A DNA stretch of 46,159 nucleotides, taken from contig MGYU01000084.1 of NCBI GenBank assembly GCA_001801885.1, positions 1 through 46,159 on the forward strand, given 5' to 3'. Each line of letters starts with the position of its first letter. Position 1 is the first letter of the stretch. Source of the stretch: Gammaproteobacteria bacterium RIFCSPLOWO2_12_47_11 (GTDB lineage: Bacteria; Pseudomonadota; Gammaproteobacteria; Eutrophobiales; Eutrophobiaceae). Positions 36,093 through 45,929 of the stretch are shown here, in pieces. The notes under the pieces were generated by a model. The model was given only the letters and a program-made list of their open reading frames with translations. It was not told the origin of the DNA and searched no databases. A program made the position numbers and the translations under genes.

Positions 36093-37445
36093 ATGTTCAG
36101 AAAAATCGCACTATTACTCCTTGTCTTTCTGGCAATATACCTGATTCTGCCGGACGTGCATTTATCACCAGATGCTGGACTGTGGGTGGTACAGGGAAAC
36201 AATCCGGTATCTGACAAGAACAATCTATTCAATGCGCTCGTCGGTCTGTCCGCAGCAGCGGATGAAAATATGACCACAGCGGGCATTAGTCAGGTACAGG
36301 AAGCGAATACAAAACTTGCAGAATTTCTGGGTTCGGATGAACATTTACAGACTGGTGCGAAACCGGGGATTGATATTCACTGGACAGAACCGGCCCTGGT
36401 ACCGACTGAAGGGGTCATTATCCTATGTGAACCGCGGGCACAGGATTGCCGTGATATCTGGATGTCCCAGAAAGATACCATTGAACAGTTACTTGCCGAG
36501 AATAAAATCCTCCTGAATCGTTACCAGGAATTGCAAACATTTCACGAATACCGTAACACACTGGCAATCGATATACGATCACCTTTCCCGGATTATTCCA
36601 CGCTCATGACCCTGAATCGTCTTTATGGTGCCGGAATTGCACTGCGCTACATGACTGAAGAACCTGCGGCCGCATTAATTGAATTAAAAAAGGATATGGT
36701 GTTTCTCCGCAGATTAATCAGCCGGGCGGATACCATGATTATAAAAATGGTTGCATTGTCCATGCTCAAACATGATCTCTATCTCTATGCATCACTTATG
36801 GATACACGGCCGGCAGAGATATATCAGTTTGATGAGATCCCTTTCCTGACAGAACCGGAACGTTCATTTGAAGAACCTATCAAATATGAATTCCGGATGA
36901 ATATGAATCTGGCCCATGAAATCAAGACCTACCCGCAGTTAATTACGGGCGATCTTGGTGTACCGGCATGGCTGCCATTCCCATTATACAGGGTGAACCA
37001 TTCCATCAATATGATCCATGCAGCCCTGGCAAATTCTCTCCATAAAAGCCAATTATCTGCCGGTGAATTCAATCAACTATCATTTTCTGATCAGAATGAC
37101 ATCCGGGAATTCAGACCAGGTTGGTTGTCCTATATGTACAACCCGATAGGATGCATTCTGTTTTCCATATCCTTACCGGACTTTAACAAATATATCATCC
37201 GCATCCATGATATGGATGGCCTCACCAGCATGATAAACCTGAAACGGCATATCAAACGCGAAAATCTCGGTCCAGGTGATATTGAGAAATATCTGAAGCA
37301 GGCAAAGAGTAAACATTTTAATCCCTATACCGGACAAAATATAGACTGGAATCCGGGAGAACAAACCCTGTCTTTTCAGAGTCCGGGAAGTGATTTCGTT
37401 AACAATAAACTGAATCTTGTCTTCGTAGAAACTCCCGATGAATGA
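36093..37445 (+). CDS. Unknown protein with N-terminal membrane anchor
   Basis: The 450-residue protein starts with a hydrophobic helix (IALLLLVFLAIYLILPDVHL) that is likely an uncleaved anchor or signal peptide. The rest is hydrophilic and predicted mostly helical, with NNLFNALVGLSAAAD, LLAENKILLNRYQEL and a central LYGAGIALRYMTEEPAAAL stretch. No catalytic motif is recognised. It is convergent with the PP2C gene, with 8 bp between stops. The anchor-plus-helical layout recalls envelope proteins of unknown role. Confidence 0.75.
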   Translation: MFRKIALLLLVFLAIYLILPDVHLSPDAGLWVVQGNNPVSDKNNLFNALVGLSAAADENMTTAGISQVQEANTKLAEFLGSDEHLQTGAKPGIDIHWTEPALVPTEGVIILCEPRAQDCRDIWMSQKDTIEQLLAENKILLNRYQELQTFHEYRNTLAIDIRSPFPDYSTLMTLNRLYGAGIALRYMTEEPAAALIELKKDMVFLRRLISRADTMIIKMVALSMLKHDLYLYASLMDTRPAEIYQFDEIPFLTEPERSFEEPIKYEFRMNMNLAHEIKTYPQLITGDLGVPAWLPFPLYRVNHSINMIHAALANSLHKSQLSAGEFNQLSFSDQNDIREFRPGWLSYMYNPIGCILFSISLPDFNKYIIRIHDMDGLTSMINLKRHIKRENLGPGDIEKYLKQAKSKHFNPYTGQNIDWNPGEQTLSFQSPGSDFVNNKLNLVFVETPDE

Positions 37446-37453
37446 CAGTTTAT

Positions 37454-38278
37454 TCAATGGTTTCCTAATCTGAACATAATAAATGTCAGATCATCAGGGT
37501 GATAGCCTCGATTGGATACCGGTTGTACCATGTACTTGTTGCTTTCTGTTGCCAGCTTTCTTGAACAAGCCTGTAACGGGCCCTTACGGCAGATTTCGAC
37601 GATTTCATTATCATAGAGATTATCTGACAAACCATCACTGGCGAGGAGCAATGTATCCCTGGGCGCCATCTGAATAACCGGGCTTATCTCAACGCGCATG
37701 TCCGTGCTGCCTACATAATTTGATATCAAATGTCGATGTTCGTGCGACATTGCTTCAGCCTCATTGATCATGCCGGCTTCAAGTGCATAGCCTGTAGGCG
37801 AGTGTGCTATTGCAGAATACTTTATCTTGCCCCTGTTTCCCATCAACATGATCATGGAATCACCGGCATGATAGGTGCGCAGAATATTTCCCTGCAATTC
37901 AGCGACCACCAGAGTCGTGCCGGAACCATTCTTACAATCCAGTATTGCATTATTCGCCTGTTCGATCCCATCGAGTATTGCTTCGCGTACACTTATGTCT
38001 TCTTTATTTACACGCATGAGTGATTTTATCAATCGTTTGATGACCGTGCGGGAGGCTTCTTCTCCTGCCGGCAGACCACCCATCCCGTCTGCAATCACCA
38101 ATACCAATGAAGACTGATTAACCGGGATCAATGCGAGGGAGTCTTCATTGGCTGTTTCCTTGCCGGGTGCACGCGCAGAAAAAATCGCTGCAAAACCTGA
38201 ATGCATGGAATAAAATTCAGGGCCATCCAGACTGGAATTAAAATATTTTATTGGCATTGTGATTATTTCACCGGACAC
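37454..38278 (-). CDS. PP2C-family protein phosphatase
   Basis: The 274-residue protein has the PP2C motifs in order: an acidic NEDSLALI region, ADGMGGLPAGEEAS with the metal-binding Asp, a central GTTLVVAELQGNILRTYHAGDSMIML, and DTLLLASDGLSDNLYDNEIV near the end. It is soluble and metal-dependent. The track start is GTG at 38278, 3 bp after the kinase stop; ATG at 38257 (MPIKYFNSS) is an alternative with a weak ribosome binding site. It forms an operon with the kinase upstream and would reverse that kinase's phosphorylation. Confidence 0.9.
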   Translation of the reverse strand: MSGEIITMPIKYFNSSLDGPEFYSMHSGFAAIFSARAPGKETANEDSLALIPVNQSSLVLVIADGMGGLPAGEEASRTVIKRLIKSLMRVNKEDISVREAILDGIEQANNAILDCKNGSGTTLVVAELQGNILRTYHAGDSMIMLMGNRGKIKYSAIAHSPTGYALEAGMINEAEAMSHEHRHLISNYVGSTDMRVEISPVIQMAPRDTLLLASDGLSDNLYDNEIVEICRKGPLQACSRKLATESNKYMVQPVSNRGYHPDDLTFIMFRLGNH

Positions 38279-38281
38279 GGT

Positions 38282-39025
38282 CTAGTCCCATTGCATCAAT
38301 TCGAGATATTTACGCAGTTTTCCTGCTGTCCTGAATTTTTTTGTTATCTGTGACCTTTTAAGTCCGCAGCAAATACTCTTGACCTCCACTGGCAGTTTTG
38401 CGTAATGTTTTTTCCCGCCAAGCGCATCGTAGAATATACGAACAAGATTAATCACATCATCACGGATATTTTCTGCGCTCGGTGCACCCCAATGGAACAT
38501 ATCAAGCAATTTCAATTCAAAATCCAGACCAACACGCTGGACAATAATATTGTCTGTATGCAGATCGCCATGATAATCACCGACAGAATGTATACATTCA
38601 ATACCACGTGCCAGTGCATACAAGAGATGCAGGGCCTGAAATGGAAATATTCTTTTCCCCGGTTGCCTTTCCAGATATTCAGACAATAATTCGCCTTCAA
38701 CAAACTCAGAGACCAGAAACGAGATGGGATATTTACGATAAATAATCGTGTCCTGTGTAGAATATTGAATAATGAAAGGACATTTACGCAATTTGTGAAG
38801 TTTGCGTGCATAAAATTTAAGCGCACGGTCCCGCAGATTACGTTGCGGGAAAAAGAATTTGGCGGTACGTTCAATCCCGGTGGCCAGTTCCCTGACCAGA
38901 TAGACCTCGCTTTCCCACCCTGATCCAAGCAGGGATTTAATCTCATATTTTTTTGCAATGATTCTGCCTGGCGGCAAATCAAATGATTCAATTACAGGTG
39001 GCTTTCTGGCTATGTTTCCCGGCAT
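38282..39025 (-). CDS. Atypical protein kinase (RIO/APH-like loop)
   Basis: The 247-residue protein has a glycine loop (LLGSGWESEVYLV), the ATP lysine in ERTAKFFFP, the hinge-like FLVSEFVEGELLSEYL, a catalytic loop YHGDLHTDNIIVQ (HGD rather than HRD) and LLDMFHWG where a DFG would be. These are features of aminoglycoside-kinase/RIO-like enzymes. It has no membrane helix or sensor domain. It lies 3 bp upstream of the PP2C gene on the same strand, so the pair forms a compact kinase/phosphatase switch. Its target is not in view. Confidence 0.85.
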   Translation of the reverse strand: MPGNIARKPPVIESFDLPPGRIIAKKYEIKSLLGSGWESEVYLVRELATGIERTAKFFFPQRNLRDRALKFYARKLHKLRKCPFIIQYSTQDTIIYRKYPISFLVSEFVEGELLSEYLERQPGKRIFPFQALHLLYALARGIECIHSVGDYHGDLHTDNIIVQRVGLDFELKLLDMFHWGAPSAENIRDDVINLVRIFYDALGGKKHYAKLPVEVKSICCGLKRSQITKKFRTAGKLRKYLELMQWD

Positions 39026-39094
39026 GTTTTTATTCTACCTGCAATTTACCAGACAGAGATATATCCAGACTGCGTCAGATTACCTTGCTAACAA

Positions 39095-39799
39095 TTAACA
39101 CCAGCTGGCCTGGTTTGAAGGGTTGTCCAGTATCTCCCTGATATTGGCGCTGATAATCTTGTAGCCGACATTGCCATATAATTTCTGCCGGCCTTCATTC
39201 AGTACATATGTAGGACTCCCGGCGATCCTGTATTCATCACGCAACTCCAGATCACCGCACATTGCTGCCATGGCCTCACCGCTGCGCATTTGATGAATAA
39301 TTTCATCAACGGGCAGATCCATATCCTGTGCAATTTTCATTTGCACATCCAGATCAGAAATATCCTGCAAATCACGAAAAAAGTGGAGGCGCGCCTGCCA
39401 GATGGCTTCCTCAAAGAGGGTCCTGCCCTTGCATTCCAGGTTGGGCACACAGGAAATGTGGTTTTTCTTCTCCAGCAGTTGTACCGAGGTAAGAAAATGA
39501 TGGCAACTTGCCGAGCTTTTTGGAATATTTTCCAGCCATATTCCGGGATGAACTTCAATGTGATCAAACTTTGAACAAATCCCCATCACATGTTGATGAT
39601 AACCATCAAAACCGCCCTTGTCTTTCCAGTGGCTGGTAATGCGTTTCTCGGTTGATCCGAATACGGGGATAAAATGTTGATTGAATTTTATCTGATCTGA
39701 ATATTGACTGGTCAGTTCATCTATTCTGACCTGGGCGATGTATGCCCAGATACACAAAATATCTGAAAAATAATCAATGTGTATATATGATTTTGACAT
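39095..39799 (-). CDS. DsbA-fold thioredoxin-like oxidoreductase with monothiol CIWA site
   Basis: The start at ATG 39799 (MSKSYIHIDYFSDILCIWAY) is preferred over track 39817, which overlaps the previous gene. The fold signature of the FrnE/HCCA-isomerase type of DsbA family is present: an N-terminal beta strand then YFSDILCIWAYIAQVRI, and the cis-Pro loop IAGSPTYVLNEGRQKLYG near residue 205. The expected CxxC is replaced by CIWA, so only the first cysteine remains; the last residue of the protein is also Cys. No signal peptide is seen. It may be a glutathione-dependent transferase or isomerase rather than a dithiol oxidase. Confidence 0.8.
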   Translation of the reverse strand: MSKSYIHIDYFSDILCIWAYIAQVRIDELTSQYSDQIKFNQHFIPVFGSTEKRITSHWKDKGGFDGYHQHVMGICSKFDHIEVHPGIWLENIPKSSASCHHFLTSVQLLEKKNHISCVPNLECKGRTLFEEAIWQARLHFFRDLQDISDLDVQMKIAQDMDLPVDEIIHQMRSGEAMAAMCGDLELRDEYRIAGSPTYVLNEGRQKLYGNVGYKIISANIREILDNPSNQASWC

Positions 39800-39800
39800 C

Positions 39801-40805
39801 TTATGGAATGGCTGCACGGCCGATAAAATTGGTATCGGTCCCGAACCAGATCTCGCGGGTTTGGGGATGAAAGTACATATGTCTCACTGTACCACCACCG
39901 CTGGGAATTTCTGAAACATGGTCAAAATTCTGTGTCCATGGATTATAATTGACCAGCAGGTTCGGGTTGAATCCTGTTTCAACAATCCACAACCGGTCCT
40001 TGTCATCAACTGCCATAGCGTAAGGCTTTGATTTTTCCCCACCCGGCAATGGTCTTTCCGTATATCTCTGGTTCACCGGGTCAAAACGGCCCAGACGGCC
40101 GGTAGCATAATCTACGATCCATATTTTATCGTATGACGTGATGGCGAGGCGGCGTGGTCGTATTTCCTTGCGTGGCAAACTGTATTCCCGTAATGCATAT
40201 GTTCTAGGGTTAACTGTCGCCAGTTTGTTTGTACCGAATAATACTATCCATGGCCTGTCCTTGGAATCCACCTTGATACCATAAGGGCGTGCACCCTCAG
40301 TCTTTACCGGTATAAGTTTAATCTCGCCAGTTTCTACAGTGAGCTTGCCGATGACATTACTGAACTGAGCGGTAAACCAGATATCACCCTTGCTGTCGAA
40401 TTCCAGGGTATGCGGATCAGAAACGGCAGGATCGGGCATCTGGAATTTTTTAATCTTGCCACTTTTTGGTGACAATCTGCCAATATAGCCTTGCAGATTA
40501 CCGGCAAACCAGACATAGCCCTTTTTATCAACGATCAGGTTATGCGGAGCGGAACCTTCACCAAGATCAAATTTTTCAAATTTTTCCGTGGCAGGATTAA
40601 AATAGGCAATATAATTACCCGCCTGACCACAAAACCAGACACGACCCTTTGCATCTACATAGGGATCTCTGGGCCGGGTCTTTTCCCACGGCACCAGCCA
40701 TTCCCTGATCTCTACACTTTTTACTTCGGCATATACCGGAGCACCGGAGAATATCAGAATAAAGAAAATACAATATTGAGATAAATAACCTGGTGAAAAT
40801 TTCAT
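39801..40805 (-). CDS. Secreted Vgb-like beta-propeller protein
   Basis: The 334-residue protein has a signal peptide (YCIFFILIFSGAPVYA) and about seven repeats of the streptogramin-lyase (Vgb) type: DPYVDAKGRVWFCGQ, HNLIVDKKGYVWFAG, HTLEFDSKGDIWFTA, YGIKVDSKDRPWIVL, RRLAITSYDKIWIVD and YAMAVDDKDRLWIVE. True Vgb opens streptogramin B rings, but most relatives with a signal peptide are of unknown function, and no resistance role is claimed. The DsbA-fold gene follows directly, with starts and stops within 2 bp, so they are likely co-expressed. Confidence 0.85.
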   Translation of the reverse strand: MKFSPGYLSQYCIFFILIFSGAPVYAEVKSVEIREWLVPWEKTRPRDPYVDAKGRVWFCGQAGNYIAYFNPATEKFEKFDLGEGSAPHNLIVDKKGYVWFAGNLQGYIGRLSPKSGKIKKFQMPDPAVSDPHTLEFDSKGDIWFTAQFSNVIGKLTVETGEIKLIPVKTEGARPYGIKVDSKDRPWIVLFGTNKLATVNPRTYALREYSLPRKEIRPRRLAITSYDKIWIVDYATGRLGRFDPVNQRYTERPLPGGEKSKPYAMAVDDKDRLWIVETGFNPNLLVNYNPWTQNFDHVSEIPSGGGTVRHMYFHPQTREIWFGTDTNFIGRAAIP

Positions 40806-41105
40806 TTGAACTCCTATGGGATACTTCTTGGTTATCTTGCTGTATATACTCTATTATTTTGCCGGTAGGTACAATGTCTATCCAGTCCCGGTAATTAAGA
40901 CAAGGGTAAAACTTCTGCTGGAAACAGCCCCATCAGATTTGTCACTCTGGTAGGATTGACACTATTCAGGCTTGGAGGTTTCAACACATTTTACTTCGTA
41001 CCATTTCGCGGAATCATTTGTGACCGGCGCTACTAATTTACATGAGCCAGGGAAACTTGATACCGGATGCAACTCTAAACAGACTGACAACTATATAAAG
41101 ACCAG
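40806..41105. other. 300-bp divergent gap with one protein-like short frame
   Basis: This gap separates the propeller gene from macA and should carry both promoters. On the minus strand a 42-codon frame at 40962-41090 (after an in-frame TAG, possible TTG start) reads CKLVAPVTNDSAKWYEVKC, which looks more like coding than chance. It lacks an ATG and a clear ribosome binding site, so it could be the tail of a lost gene. Nothing else is recognised. Confidence 0.35.
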
Positions 41106-42332
41106 ATGAATACAAAAACAAACGATTCTGTTACGCGTCTCGAAATTCCGGGACCAGTCTCTGCACCCCGGCGTTCCACATCCAAACCGCGCCGTAACAG
41201 GTGGCCGTTCCTGATCGTCCTGCTTTTGATAGCAGCCGGTACAAGTGTTTATTATTTCAGGACTCAAGGTGAAACCAGTACCGATAATATCATCAGTATT
41301 ACTGTAAAACGTGGCGATATCGAACGCACCGTTACTGCACTCGGCAACCTGCAACCCCGTGATTATGTGGACGTCGGCGCCCAAGTCTCGGGACAACTCA
41401 CGAAACTGCATGTGGATATTGGCGATACAGTCCAGACTGGTGATCTGCTTGCCGAGATCGATCCTGATGTGCTGCTTTCCCGTGTCGAAGCCAGCCGCGC
41501 ACAATTACAGGCACAAAAAGCCCAACTGGCGGAACGGCAGGCACAACTGGAACTTGCGGAAAAACAGTATGAACGGCAACAGCGGTTGCTGGATGAAGAT
41601 GCAACCAGCGAAGATGCCTTTCAGATCAGTCTGGCCACTGTCAAAACTACCAAAGCACAAATCGCTGCATTAAAAGCGCAAATCGAACAGACCGAGTCTT
41701 CGCTTAAGGGAGATGAGGTTACTCTGAGTTATACCAATATCTACGCGCCAATAAGCGGCACAGTAGTACAACTGCTTGCAAAACAGGGGCAAACCCTGAA
41801 TGCCAACCAGGTGACACCGATCATCCTGCGTATTGCAGATCTCTCCACCATGACTGTCTGGACGCAGGTCTCCGAGGCCGATGTCCCGAAACTGGAATTG
41901 GGTATGGAAGCTTATTTCACTATCCTCGGCAAATCTGATCAACGGTGGAGCGGAACCTTACGCCAGATACTGCCAACGCCGGAAATTCTTAATAATGTTG
42001 TGTTGTATACCGCGTTGTTTGACGTACCCAATCCGGATCAGGAACTCATGACCCAGATGAGTGCACAGGTTTTCTTTGTGATTGCATCTGCACATGATGT
42101 TGTTATGGTACCAATGTCGGCCTTACGTCCTGTAGATGAAAAAACCGGGCGCTATATCGCAACTTTTATCGGTGATAACAATCTGCAAACAGAACGTGAA
42201 GTGCAGATCGGTATCAGTAACCGGGTAAATGCGGAAATCATATCCGGCCTGAGTGAGGGTGAACGTATCGTGGATAATCCACCCAAAAAGGAAATAGCTG
42301 CTCAACGCCGTTCACCGTTCCGGATCTTCTGA
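41106..42332 (+). CDS. macA: MacA-like periplasmic adaptor (membrane fusion protein)
   Basis: The 408-residue protein has a proline/arginine-rich cytoplasmic start, one membrane helix (about residues 36-52, PFLIVLLLIAAGTSVYYF), a lipoyl-like domain (LQPRDYVDVGAQVSGQLTKL), a long coiled-coil hairpin (about residues 125-200), the second lipoyl half (YAPISGTVVQLLAKQGQTL) and beta-barrel domains. This is the MacA/HlyD plan. It joins the inner-membrane MacB to an outer-membrane TolC-type channel, both encoded next. The name reflects family, not proven substrate. Confidence 0.92.
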   Translation: MNTKTNDSVTRLEIPGPVSAPRRSTSKPRRNRWPFLIVLLLIAAGTSVYYFRTQGETSTDNIISITVKRGDIERTVTALGNLQPRDYVDVGAQVSGQLTKLHVDIGDTVQTGDLLAEIDPDVLLSRVEASRAQLQAQKAQLAERQAQLELAEKQYERQQRLLDEDATSEDAFQISLATVKTTKAQIAALKAQIEQTESSLKGDEVTLSYTNIYAPISGTVVQLLAKQGQTLNANQVTPIILRIADLSTMTVWTQVSEADVPKLELGMEAYFTILGKSDQRWSGTLRQILPTPEILNNVVLYTALFDVPNPDQELMTQMSAQVFFVIASAHDVVMVPMSALRPVDEKTGRYIATFIGDNNLQTEREVQIGISNRVNAEIISGLSEGERIVDNPPKKEIAAQRRSPFRIF

Positions 42333-42347
42333 CGGGTTAATAATTTC

Positions 42348-44315
42348 ATGGATAACACCACTCCGCTGATCAAACTCGTTGATATCACAAAGACCTTCTA
42401 CACCGGTGGTGAAGTGGCGATTGATGTGTTGCATGGAATTTCGCTGGAAATCCATGCCGGTGAATTTGTTGCCCTTATGGATGCTTCGGGCTCCGGCAAA
42501 TCCACATTGATGAACCTGATTGGCTGCCTTGACCGGCCAACCGGGGGTAATTATTATTTTGTCGGGCAGAATGTGGCCGGTTTTGATCGTGATCAACTTG
42601 CCCGCCTTCGGCGTGAAGCTTTTGGTTTTATTTTCCAGAGTTATAACCTGATTGGCACAGCAACAGCCACAGAGAATGTAGAAGTACCTGCCATTTATGC
42701 CGGTGTTGGTGCGGAAGACCGGCGGGAACGCGCTGAATTATTACTCGAATCCCTGGGACTGCCGGATCGATTAACCCATCGTCCCAACCAGCTCTCAGGC
42801 GGACAACAACAACGTGTATCGATTGCACGGGCATTGATGAATGGCGGCAAGATCATTCTCGCCGACGAACCCACCGGTGCACTGGACAGTCGCAGCGGCG
42901 CTGAAGTCATGAAACTCCTGCATCAACTCTCGGACCAGGGTCATACCGTAATTCTCATTACACATGACCGGGAAGTTGCCCAACATGCAAACCGTTTAAT
43001 CGAGCTCAAGGACGGCATGATCATTAATGATAGTGTCCCACATAAAAAAATTACTCCTGCAAACCAGTTTTCGATCGGGTCTGTTACTGAACATGATAAC
43101 CATACTGCCTCATTCATCGGGGAATCGGCTGAAGCAATGAAAATGGCATTACGTTCACTGCGTGCCAATCTGTTTCGGACCTTTCTCACCCTGCTCGGAA
43201 TTATGATCGGTGTCGCTGCGGTGATTGCCATGCTGGCGCTCGGTGAAGGTGCAAAACATTCCGTACTGGAACGCATCGGTTCCATGGGCACCAATTTATT
43301 ACTTGTACGTCCCGGCGCACCCAATCAACGCGGACCCGGCCCGGATACTACTGTGGCCACATTGATCCCGGCTGATGCCGTCGCGCTTGCGGAATTACCA
43401 AATGTTGAATCCGCTGTACCGGAATCAAACGGCTCTGTCACTGTCCGCTTTGAAAACCGGGATGTGCAAACCCAGGTCACTGCAACATCACCGGAATATC
43501 CGGATACCCGCAGCTGGCCAGTGGCGAAAGGCACATTTTTTAATGATGCCGATGTGCAAAGCTATGGCACTGTAGTAGTGCTCGGTCAGACAGTAGCGAA
43601 TAACCTTTTTGGCCAGAATACCGAACCTGTAGGTCAATTCGTGTTGATAAACAATGTGCCATTTATGGTGATTGGTGTACTCACCGCGAAAGGGGCGACT
43701 GCCTGGGGGCAGGATGCCGATGATGTAGTCTTTGTTCCGCTCACTACCGGCAGTCTGCGTTTATTCGGTTACAACTATCTGCGCTCGATCACAGTTGCGG
43801 TGAAAGATATTGGCACTATTGATGCGGCACAGGAACAAATTACAACCCTGCTCAGCGCACGGCATGGCAGGGAAGATTTTCAGGTACGTAACCAGGCAGC
43901 ACTGCTTGAAACAATCACCGAGACCTATAACACACTGACATTATTATTGGGGTCGATTGCAGTAATTTCATTGCTGGTCGGTGGTATCGGTGTGATGAAC
44001 ATCATGCTGGTTACCGTTAGCGAACGAACGCGCGAGATCGGAATACGCATGGCCACCGGTGCACGTATGCGCGATATCCTCCAGCAGTTTTTAACTGAAG
44101 CCACCCTGGTCTCGGCACTGGGTGGTGTTATAGGTGTTGCCGCTGGTCTTGCAGCTGCTGAAATGATCCGCCGCTTCGACATGCCGGTATTGTTTACCTT
44201 GCCTCCTGTAATCCTGGCATTCAGTTGTGCTGTTGCAACTGGCCTTATCTTCGGTTTTGCCCCGGCACTCAAGGCTGCACGACTTGATCCGGTTGTGGCA
44301 CTGGCAAGTGAATGA
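42348..44315 (+). CDS. macB: MacB-like ABC transporter (ATPase fused to permease)
   Basis: Residues 1 to about 230 are an ABC ATPase with signature LSGGQQQR, Walker [13 protein letters not shown] and the H-loop THD. The permease half follows, with a first helix (about residue 275-300; [26 protein letters not shown]), a large periplasmic domain and three C-terminal helices ([23 protein letters not shown]). Total 655 residues is normal for MacB. Walker A reads DASGSGKS where GxxGxGKS is usual; a single GGT to GAT change would explain it. MacB uses ATP to drive periplasmic substrates through the outer-membrane channel. Confidence 0.93.
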   Translation: MDNTTPLIKLVDITKTFYTGGEVAIDVLHGISLEIHAGEFVALMDASGSGKSTLMNLIGCLDRPTGGNYYFVGQNVAGFDRDQLARLRREAFGFIFQSYNLIGTATATENVEVPAIYAGVGAEDRRERAELLLESLGLPDRLTHRPNQLSGGQQQRVSIARALMNGGKIILADEPTGALDSRSGAEVMKLLHQLSDQGHTVILITHDREVAQHANRLIELKDGMIINDSVPHKKITPANQFSIGSVTEHDNHTASFIGESAEAMKMALRSLRANLFRTFLTLLGIMIGVAAVIAMLALGEGAKHSVLERIGSMGTNLLLVRPGAPNQRGPGPDTTVATLIPADAVALAELPNVESAVPESNGSVTVRFENRDVQTQVTATSPEYPDTRSWPVAKGTFFNDADVQSYGTVVVLGQTVANNLFGQNTEPVGQFVLINNVPFMVIGVLTAKGATAWGQDADDVVFVPLTTGSLRLFGYNYLRSITVAVKDIGTIDAAQEQITTLLSARHGREDFQVRNQAALLETITETYNTLTLLLGSIAVISLLVGGIGVMNIMLVTVSERTREIGIRMATGARMRDILQQFLTEATLVSALGGVIGVAAGLAAAEMIRRFDMPVLFTLPPVILAFSCAVATGLIFGFAPALKAARLDPVVALASE

Positions 44316-45724
44316 TCATGCATAGATATGAACTCTATATTCTGACGCTTTTGTCTTTATTGTTTGCTGGTTGCCAAATCCAGCCCGTCAATGGTTCCGT
44401 TGCAATTGATATACCCGCCAACTGGGATCAACAAACAGAAAATGTATCAACCTGGCCTGCACAGGACTGGTGGAAAGGTTTCGGCAATACCGAACTGAAT
44501 CAGTTGATGATAAGCGCACAGAATAACAATTATGATCTTGCTGCCGCTGCCACACGGGTATTACAGGCAGAAGCACAGGCACGTCTCGCAGGTGTGGCAT
44601 TGCTGCCGAATGTTGATTTATCTGCAAGCAGTGGCCAACAGGGTGTTTTTGGTGGAGAGAATAATGTGGATGCCAGCAACAGTTTTGGTATTTCACTAGG
44701 AGCAAGTTACGAGATCGACTTCTGGGGAAAAAACCGCGCAAACCTCACTGCTGCACAGGAATCCTTGCACGCAAGTCAATTTGATCGTGAAACTATCGCC
44801 ATCACCATCACTTCCAATGTTGCCATCGCTTATCTGCAAGTGTTGTCCCTGCGTGAAAGGCTGGCCATCGCACAGCTTAATCTTGCCAATGCAGAACGGG
44901 TTCTGAAGCTGGTTGAATCCAGAGTAAAATATGGCGCTGTCTCACCACTAGACCTTGCACAACAACGTGCCGTAGTTGCCCGGCAACGCACCAGCATTCC
45001 TCCACTCGAACAACAGGAGCGTGATGCGCGGTCTGTGCTTGCCATATTGCTCGGCCGGCCACCGCAGGGATTTGATGTAAACAATACTTCATTGGAAAGT
45101 ATTGCATTGCCTGAAGTTGGAGCAGGCATGCCATCCGAATTATTAACTCGCAGACCGGATATTCAAACTGCGGAAGCACAACTTCGTGCGGCCAATGCCA
45201 ACATCGCGGCAGCACGTGCTGCCTACTTTCCCAGCATACGTCTGACCGGTTCAAGCGGTGTGCAAAGCACTGCACTGGCCGCATTATTTGATGGCGGTCT
45301 CATTTACAACCTCGTTGCTTCATTGGCACAGCCGATTTTCGATGCGGGAAGACTCGAAGCGGAAGAGGATCTGGCCCTTGCCCGGCGCGAGGAACTCATA
45401 CAATTCTATCGCTCAACGATTATCAATGCCTTTGCGGATGTGGAAACAGCATTAGGCACCATCCAGAGTACAGCCGAACAACAAAATTACCAGACAGAAG
45501 AACTGGAGCAAGCAGAGATCGCCTTTCAGCTTGCGGAACGCCGTTACCGGGAAGGCGCTGAAGATTTACTGACGGTACTGGATGCCCAACGCACCTTGTT
45601 CAGTGCACAGGATCAATACCAGCTAATCAGATTTGCCAGACTGCAATCTCTGGTGACGTTGTTCCGTGCATTGGGCGGCGGCTGGCAACTGGAAAACGAA
45701 TCCTACGCCCAAAGCCTGCAGTAA
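44312..45724 (+). CDS. TolC-like outer membrane factor lipoprotein (NodT family)
   Basis: The 470-residue protein has a lipoprotein signal ([10 protein letters not shown], lipobox LFAGC), then two OEP repeats with the typical [14 protein letters not shown] start, [16 protein letters not shown], and the C-terminal [22 protein letters not shown]. It forms a trimeric channel in the outer membrane. Its ATG overlaps the macB stop (ATGATC), so the three genes are one operon. The substrate is the same unknown one handled by MacAB. Confidence 0.93.
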   Translation: MIMHRYELYILTLLSLLFAGCQIQPVNGSVAIDIPANWDQQTENVSTWPAQDWWKGFGNTELNQLMISAQNNNYDLAAAATRVLQAEAQARLAGVALLPNVDLSASSGQQGVFGGENNVDASNSFGISLGASYEIDFWGKNRANLTAAQESLHASQFDRETIAITITSNVAIAYLQVLSLRERLAIAQLNLANAERVLKLVESRVKYGAVSPLDLAQQRAVVARQRTSIPPLEQQERDARSVLAILLGRPPQGFDVNNTSLESIALPEVGAGMPSELLTRRPDIQTAEAQLRAANANIAAARAAYFPSIRLTGSSGVQSTALAALFDGGLIYNLVASLAQPIFDAGRLEAEEDLALARREELIQFYRSTIINAFADVETALGTIQSTAEQQNYQTEELEQAEIAFQLAERRYREGAEDLLTVLDAQRTLFSAQDQYQLIRFARLQSLVTLFRALGGGWQLENESYAQSLQ

Positions 45725-45775
45725 ATCCCTGCCTGTATTTCCCCAAAACACACAACACCCTGATCCACCTGCCAA

Positions 45776-45791
45776 ATCTGCACCTGCAGAT
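45776..45791 (+). terminator. Hairpin after the exporter operon
   Basis: ATCTGCA-cc-TGCAGAT is a perfect 7-bp stem with a 2-nt gap, followed by AATTTATAA. It lies 52 bp after the outer membrane factor stop and ahead of the Fur-controlled promoter. The U-tract is poor, so it may be only a partial terminator. Confidence 0.4.
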
Positions 45792-45809
45792 AATTTATAA
45801 AATTAATGT

Positions 45810-45839
45810 TTGAAAATACTAATGATAATAGTTATCATT
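45810..45839 (+). promoter_or_regulatory. Fur box overlapping a sigma-70 type promoter
   Basis: AATGATAATAGTTATCATT (45821-45839) is a 9-1-9 inverted repeat with one mismatch and matches the GATAATGATAATCATTATC Fur consensus well. TTGAAA (45810-45815) and TATCAT (45833-45838) form a -35/-10 pair with a 17-bp spacer, so bound Fur would cover the -10. The receptor start follows about 90 bp downstream. Confidence 0.8.
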
Positions 45840-45929
45840 TAGATAAAGAACCTTCAATATATAAAACACCTTCTGCCATTGACGTCTGATGGACAAGAAG
45901 ACCGCCAACTTTATAAGGGGAAATGTGTT

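Noticed and set aside
39801-40805. Streptogramin resistance gene
   Set aside because: The protein is a secreted Vgb-like propeller; most such relatives have no known lyase activity, and the context shows no resistance genes.
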